Shown piece after piece: positions 5,086-6,529 of a stretch of 6,529 nt of DNA; the stretch's first letter is position 1; each line of letters starts with the position of its first letter. The DNA is from Actinomyces sp. (lineage in GTDB: Bacteria > Actinomycetota > Actinomycetes > Actinomycetales > Actinomycetaceae): NCBI GenBank assembly GCA_012837655.1, contig DUQT01000025.1, forward strand, positions 1 to 6,529, in the 5' to 3' direction. A program made the position numbers and the translations under genes. The notes under the pieces are model-generated. The model worked only from the letters and a program-made list of their open reading frames with translations. It was not told the DNA's origin and did no database searches.

Positions 5086-5292
5086 CCCTGGAAAAATTTG
5101 GCGCAGGATCTGACAACGCGTCCGCAAAGCAGAGCACGCGGCAAGTAACGTCGGTCAACGTCGCCGAGCTGCGTTTCCACTACCGGGGGTGTTTTATTCC
5201 CGCTGCCTGTAGCACCGCGTTCCACCCCGCGTGGTGTTGCATTTTCACCACGCGGGGTGTTTTACCGCCCACGACTGAGGTGTTGCCTTCCA
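5065..5292. other. Intergenic region between the YwiC-like and flavoprotein genes
   Basis: These 228 bases lie between two minus-strand genes, so they should hold the end signals of the flavoprotein gene and the promoter of the YwiC-like gene. Besides the two hairpin elements listed separately, AACGTCG occurs twice exactly 10 bases apart (5147-5153 and 5157-5163). GGGTGTTTTA occurs at 5187-5196 and 5255-5264. TTCCACTACC occurs at 5175-5184 and again across the flavoprotein stop codon (5288-5297). No credible gene was found, and no clear minus-strand -35/-10 pair. Confidence 0.55.
5223..5263 (+). terminator. Strong intrinsic-terminator-like hairpin with T-run on the plus strand
   Basis: CACCCCGCGTGGTG (5223-5236) and CACCACGCGGGGTG (5246-5259) form a perfect 14-bp GC-rich stem with a 9-base loop, followed by TTTT at 5260-5263. 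It lies 33 bases beyond the stop codon of the flavoprotein gene, so the natural client is that minus-strand gene, but the T-run reads on the plus strand. On the minus strand the stem is followed by GGAACGCG with no T-run. The stem alone may stop transcription in both directions. Confidence 0.75.
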
Positions 5293-6529
5293 CTACCTCT
5301 GCGCGGCATCGCGGGCGGCGATGGCTCCGAAAACGAGTCCTTGCCCGATCGTTGCTCCGGGGCCGGGGTAGTAGTGCCCAAAGGCGTTGGCTGCAGAGTT
5401 GCCCGTCGCATACAGGCCCTCAATAACTTGACCGTCCTTGTTCAGGACGCGAGCTTTCTCATCAGCCTTCAAACCGCCGCACGTGCCCAGGTCACCGGGA
5501 ACGATCCGCACTGCATACAGCTTGCCTGCCAAGGCCCGTAGGTTTGGATTTGGCGTGACTTTCACGTCACCGTAGTAGTTGTCATAGCGCGAAGCGCCAC
5601 GGTTAAAGTCGCGGTCATAACCAGTGCGAGCCATGTTATTGAAGTGCAGCAGCTGCTCGGTGAAGTTATCAACGGGGACACCCATCTTCCGAGCAAGCTC
5701 CGAAGGCGACCCTGCATCAACCGCAATTCCGGCCTCGTACCATTCTTTCGGAAGCGGCATCCGCGGGAAGGAAACGGTTCCGAAAACGTACGAATTTTTG
5801 AATTCCTGGTCGAAAACGATCCACATGTCGCCAATCGGATCGCCTTCGCGTTCGCGGCGGAGCCATTCGTTTCCAAACGACATGTAGTCGATCGCCTCGT
5901 TAATGAAGCGTTTTCCGTCGCCGCCAACGATCATCGAACCGGGAAGTGACCTTTCTGCAAGCATCGAGGTCGGCGCTTGGCCCGGTAGTGGTGCAATCGA
6001 AGGGAACCACCATGCTTGATCCAGGAGGTCGACGTCTGCTCCCGCGTCGATAGCTACTTGGATGGCGCTGCCCACATTTCCGGGGTTGCCATGCGACCAG
6101 TCTTCGAGTTTGTCGGACTGATATTCGTGGCGCCACTGCATGTTGTGGTCGAAACCGCCAGACGAAATGATGACGCCCTTGCGGACAGTCACAGTGGCAT
6201 CTACGCCGTCCTGCGTTACCACTGCGCCGGTGACTGCGCCACTGTCATCAGTAATCAGACGGGTTAGCGGGGCGTTAAGCCAAAATGGAATGCCCGCACG
6301 AATAACTCCGGCAAACAGCCCGCCAGCCAGGGCTTCACCCAGGGCAACGTATTCGCGTCCAAAAGCCATGCCGCCAACGCCCTGGCCGACTCGTTTCACG
6401 ACGGCGGGAAAGGCTTTGGCGGGCTCTTTTGCCATCAGGTTCATCCAGCGGTAATCGCGGATCGTGATCGGCATCGGGACGGGCGCCTCTAGCGAGGACT
6501 TGCGCAAAACCGGACGCCACTTGCCCAAA
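5293..6529 (-). CDS. FAD-dependent dehydrogenase, 3-ketosteroid-delta-1-dehydrogenase / fumarate-reductase-like, N-terminus outside the window
   Basis: The visible 411 residues are the C-terminal three quarters of a flavoprotein of the fumarate reductase/KstD type (usual length about 550-570). The N-terminal Rossmann GxGxxG region is missing only because the gene runs off the right edge; the frame is open to the last bases. Using visible-residue numbering, GVIISSGGF (118-126) is the strand that ends the FAD-domain insertion, RYDNYYGD (314-321) and HYYPGPGATIG (385-395) match active-site segments of 3-ketosteroid dehydrogenases, GDLGTCGGL (345-353) and GLYATGNSAA (371-380) are C-terminal FAD-contact motifs. 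The Tyr and Gly of YPGPG correspond to the residues that polarise the steroid ketone in KstD. A related enoate or unknown substrate is equally possible. The stop is TAG at 5295-5293, followed by a strong hairpin. The family is confident; the substrate is not. Confidence 0.9.
   Translation of the reverse strand, partial: LGKWRPVLRKSSLEAPVPMPITIRDYRWMNLMAKEPAKAFPAVVKRVGQGVGGMAFGREYVALGEALAGGLFAGVIRAGIPFWLNAPLTRLITDDSGAVTGAVVTQDGVDATVTVRKGVIISSGGFDHNMQWRHEYQSDKLEDWSHGNPGNVGSAIQVAIDAGADVDLLDQAWWFPSIAPLPGQAPTSMLAERSLPGSMIVGGDGKRFINEAIDYMSFGNEWLRREREGDPIGDMWIVFDQEFKNSYVFGTVSFPRMPLPKEWYEAGIAVDAGSPSELARKMGVPVDNFTEQLLHFNNMARTGYDRDFNRGASRYDNYYGDVKVTPNPNLRALAGKLYAVRIVPGDLGTCGGLKADEKARVLNKDGQVIEGLYATGNSAANAFGHYYPGPGATIGQGLVFGAIAARDAAQR

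Overview
The window looks like chromosomal DNA of a moderately to fairly GC-rich Actinomycetota. The support is a HisC/Pat-type aminotransferase, a YwiC-like membrane protein, a four-helix 'superfamily IV holin' membrane protein, a 3-ketosteroid-dehydrogenase-like flavoprotein, and two TANNNT boxes placed for leaderless transcription. A small-genome actinobacterium such as one of the Actinomycetaceae would fit, but the genus is a guess. No rRNA, tRNA, CRISPR array, transposase or integrase was seen.

Layout. Bases 1-56 may be the 5' end of a minus-strand gene that leaves the left edge. Bases 57-392 have no convincing gene. They hold a diverged 83/87-bp direct duplication, several small palindromes, and next to the first plus-strand gene a promoter-like segment with a perfect inverted repeat between its boxes. 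Bases 393-2503 are a tight bicistron with a 4-bp ATGA overlap. The first gene encodes an 80-residue helical protein with a Trp-Asp-Gly turn (WXG100-like). The second encodes a 623-residue protein with a helical N-terminus carrying a YxxxE motif, a Ser/Thr/Gly-rich linker and a C-terminal lipase-like alpha/beta-hydrolase domain (GHSQG). The pair has the architecture of a type VII (ESX/WXG) secreted lipase effector with a small partner.

Bases 2504-2692 have no gene but contain two imperfect hairpins. After them come a minus-strand four-helix membrane protein (2693-3073), a divergent hisC/pat-like aminotransferase (3149-4219), and, convergent with it, a minus-strand YwiC-like membrane protein (4261-5064) whose start codon lies inside a perfect 9-bp-arm inverted repeat. 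Bases 5065-5292 are intergenic and contain a very strong hairpin (5223-5259). A minus-strand FAD-dependent dehydrogenase (5293 to the right edge) has lost its N-terminus to the window boundary.

The genes do not form one pathway. The aminotransferase, YwiC-like protein, small membrane protein and flavoprotein look like ordinary chromosomal genes. The 393-2503 bicistron stands out: it favours TTG/GCG/GGG-type codons where hisC favours C-ending ones, and its effector has no recognisable immunity gene immediately downstream. It is the best candidate here for an undescribed system.
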